A stretch of 64,000 nt of DNA from Flavobacterium haoranii. Its GTDB lineage: Bacteria > Bacteroidota > Bacteroidia > Flavobacteriales > Flavobacteriaceae. Below, one piece after another: positions 62,672 to 64,000 of this stretch. The position numbers were made by a program, and so were the translations under genes. Each line of letters begins with the position of its first letter. Within the stretch, counting starts at the first letter, position 1. The notes under the pieces were generated by a model. That model saw nothing but the letters and a program-made list of their open reading frames with translations, made no database searches and was not told where the DNA came from. The stretch spans positions 682,001 through 746,000 of the forward strand of contig NZ_CP045292.1 in NCBI RefSeq assembly GCF_009363055.1, written 5' to 3'.

Positions 62672-63480
62672 GAATGAATTAGAATGAAATGTTCTCTAGC
62701 TTGTTTTTCTGTAATTGAATATTTTTCTGCAATTGAGCTTACTTTAAAAATACTACAATTTCTAATATATTTATAAGCAATTTTATAAAAATCGCTTTCT
62801 TCTGTTATGGTTCCTAACAGCGCAACCGAACAATTTTCAGGATTTAATTGTAATTGTTCTAGTGAAAAAAGGATGTAATAAATAAAATCTTCTGGAGTAG
62901 AAGGTTCAAAAGAATTAAAAAACAATAGCTTTCCGTTTTGTACCACTACCATTTCAAAATGCTTTTGCTGAACATGAACAAAGACTTGTTTTTCAAAAAT
63001 GTATTTCGAATTGTCTAAAATTTTATCTACTAATACTGAATTTACATGTAAATAATCGAAAGTTTGAAATTGGTCTAAAAGGAAATTGTTAATATTTACA
63101 TACGGAACATAAACATTATTGATTTGCTGAACTTTTAAACTATCAAAAGCAAATAAATCGTTTTCAAATACTTTTATGTTGTATTGAAGATAACTTCCAA
63201 GATAATTTTCATCGAAAAGTGACTGCGGAACAAAAGTGTTTAAATTATTATCGTGAATAATTTTTATTTCATCAAATCGTTCACTCAAAATAGGAAACTC
63301 AGAAAAAGTTTTCCATAATTGCTCTTCGATAACTTGATTCTCTTGAAAAGTTACAGATTTTAAAACACTTATATTGTTTTGTAATAAGTCAAAAACACAA
63401 AAAGAAAGTCCACTCAAGGAAACCTGAATGGACAACTTTTTGTAATTTTTTTGAGTAATATCGTTATTCGTTACTACCAT
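62668..63480 (-). CDS. DUF3822 family protein
   Basis: 270 residues. LSIQVSLSGLSFCVFD, LDQFQTFDYLHVNSVLVDKIL and VHVQQKHFEMVVVQNGKLLFFNSFEPSTPEDFIYYILFSLEQL resemble DUF3822, an actin/ASKHA-like fold in Bacteroidetes that is typically found next to rsmD. The role is unknown. It overlaps the upstream gene by 17 bp and rsmD by 4 bp, forming an operon. Confidence 0.85.
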   Translation of the reverse strand: MVVTNNDITQKNYKKLSIQVSLSGLSFCVFDLLQNNISVLKSVTFQENQVIEEQLWKTFSEFPILSERFDEIKIIHDNNLNTFVPQSLFDENYLGSYLQYNIKVFENDLFAFDSLKVQQINNVYVPYVNINNFLLDQFQTFDYLHVNSVLVDKILDNSKYIFEKQVFVHVQQKHFEMVVVQNGKLLFFNSFEPSTPEDFIYYILFSLEQLQLNPENCSVALLGTITEESDFYKIAYKYIRNCSIFKVSSIAEKYSITEKQAREHFILIHS

Positions 63481-64000
63481 ATTTTTTTGGCCAGTTTCCA
63501 GTTACGATAGCTTCTTCTAAAGAACCTAATGTAATTGTTGGACCGTTAATTTCGTCAATTGATTCAACTTTGTTTTCTTGTGCCACTAATTCTTGATCTA
63601 AATCAGCTAATAAAGCATTTTTATCAATTTCAGCTTTAAATACAGGCACTTTAGTATCATTACGAACAATAGAACTTGCTTGCATTTTAACTGGAACTTC
63701 AACACCACCCACTTTAACAATGTTTAATCTTTTGTAACGATCAGAATTTTTAAATAATGAATCTTTTACTGTAACATATCCTAAAGTATCAACAACTACA
63801 ACGTCTTTAAAGAAACCACCTTTACCTGTAGCGTCAGTTGTAATACCAAAAGCTTTGTTTTTAGCAGCATCAATAACTGAAGTATCTTTACGAGAAACAA
63901 TTGCAAATTTTTCACTTTCGATGAAAGCAACTAATTTATCAAATGAATCTGCAAATTCTTTGTATTTAGATTTGTATCCTAATTGAGCTTTTTTAAGGTC
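63464..64000 (-). CDS. hypothetical protein, 5' end outside the window
   Basis: The frame is open from the window edge to the stop at 63464 (178 codons), so the gene continues upstream. The visible part reads KKAQLGYKSKYKEFADSFDKL, VAFIESEKFAIVSRKDTSVI, DATGKGGFFKDVVVVDTLGY, VTVKDSLFKNSDRYKRLNIV and ends KKYGSNE. No start is visible; a GTG at 63712 is internal. The start of the visible part is helical and charged, as in a coiled coil. I do not recognise the family. It is the first visible gene of the rsmD operon. Confidence 0.75.
   Translation of the reverse strand, partial: DLKKAQLGYKSKYKEFADSFDKLVAFIESEKFAIVSRKDTSVIDAAKNKAFGITTDATGKGGFFKDVVVVDTLGYVTVKDSLFKNSDRYKRLNIVKVGGVEVPVKMQASSIVRNDTKVPVFKAEIDKNALLADLDQELVAQENKVESIDEINGPTITLGSLEEAIVTGNWPKKYGSNE

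Overview
The window is about one third GC and looks like a chromosome segment of a member of the Flavobacteriaceae, Flavobacterium-like. The signs are type IX secretion (T9SS) sorting domains, a PorP/SprF plus PorE-like OmpA pair, DUF3667, DUF3822, DUF6266 and DUF6642-type proteins, promoters of the Bacteroidetes form TTG-N19/20-TAnnTTTG, and a general lack of Shine-Dalgarno sequences.

Layout. 1-5.4 kb: housekeeping genes (pirin, pyrR-pyrB, a small conserved gene with rnz, pdxH, a CAP-domain lipoprotein). 5.5-19 kb: a minus-strand T9SS unit. It holds a giant secreted adhesin of about 3,527 residues containing exactly 31 tandem 264-bp repeats, then PorP/SprF, then a PorE-like OmpA protein, closed by a strong terminator. 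19.4-22.9 kb: polyphosphate operon sixA-ppk1-ppx. 22.9-24.8 kb: dnaX, whose tau part is reached only by a frameshift at an A10 tract, and a small membrane gene. 25-40 kb: DUF3667, RNase P RNA, LOG, uvrA, AraC regulator with an alpha/beta hydrolase, thioesterase, CLC channel, AcpH, glycosyltransferase, guaC, Nudix, Pmp3-like, HxlR/qorB and a DUF6642-like gene.

41-53 kb is an accessory, defence-type island: an excisionase-like HTH gene, a DUF6266 gene behind a 10-bp phased repeat array, and a type I restriction-modification locus (hsdR, hsdM, hsdS). A REP-associated tyrosine transposase and its array of about eight palindromes lie between hsdR and hsdM. A Zn-finger/PD-(D/E)XK nuclease gene follows, flanked by a duplicated hsdS 3' end. 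Then come a protein fusing an IF-2 N-terminal-like domain to DUF2971, an ImmA/IrrE peptidase with a PIN (DUF4411) toxin-like partner, and an SseB-like gene. 53.7-64 kb returns to core genes: a two-component system, tRNA-Arg(ACG), rpsU, a BlaR1/BlaI-type pair with three evenly spaced operators, a T9SS cargo protein, an MFS transporter, rsmD, DUF3822 and a partial gene at the edge.

Four genes (small membrane gene, dnaX, alpha/beta hydrolase, hsdS) each become intact if one A is added to a homopolymer. This points to systematic homopolymer under-calling or slippage and should temper any reading of dnaX as programmed frameshifting. The most novel-looking content is the RM island with its transposase/REP insertion and IF2N-DUF2971 fusion, the 31-unit adhesin, the triple operator, and several unrelated heptanucleotide repeat tracts.
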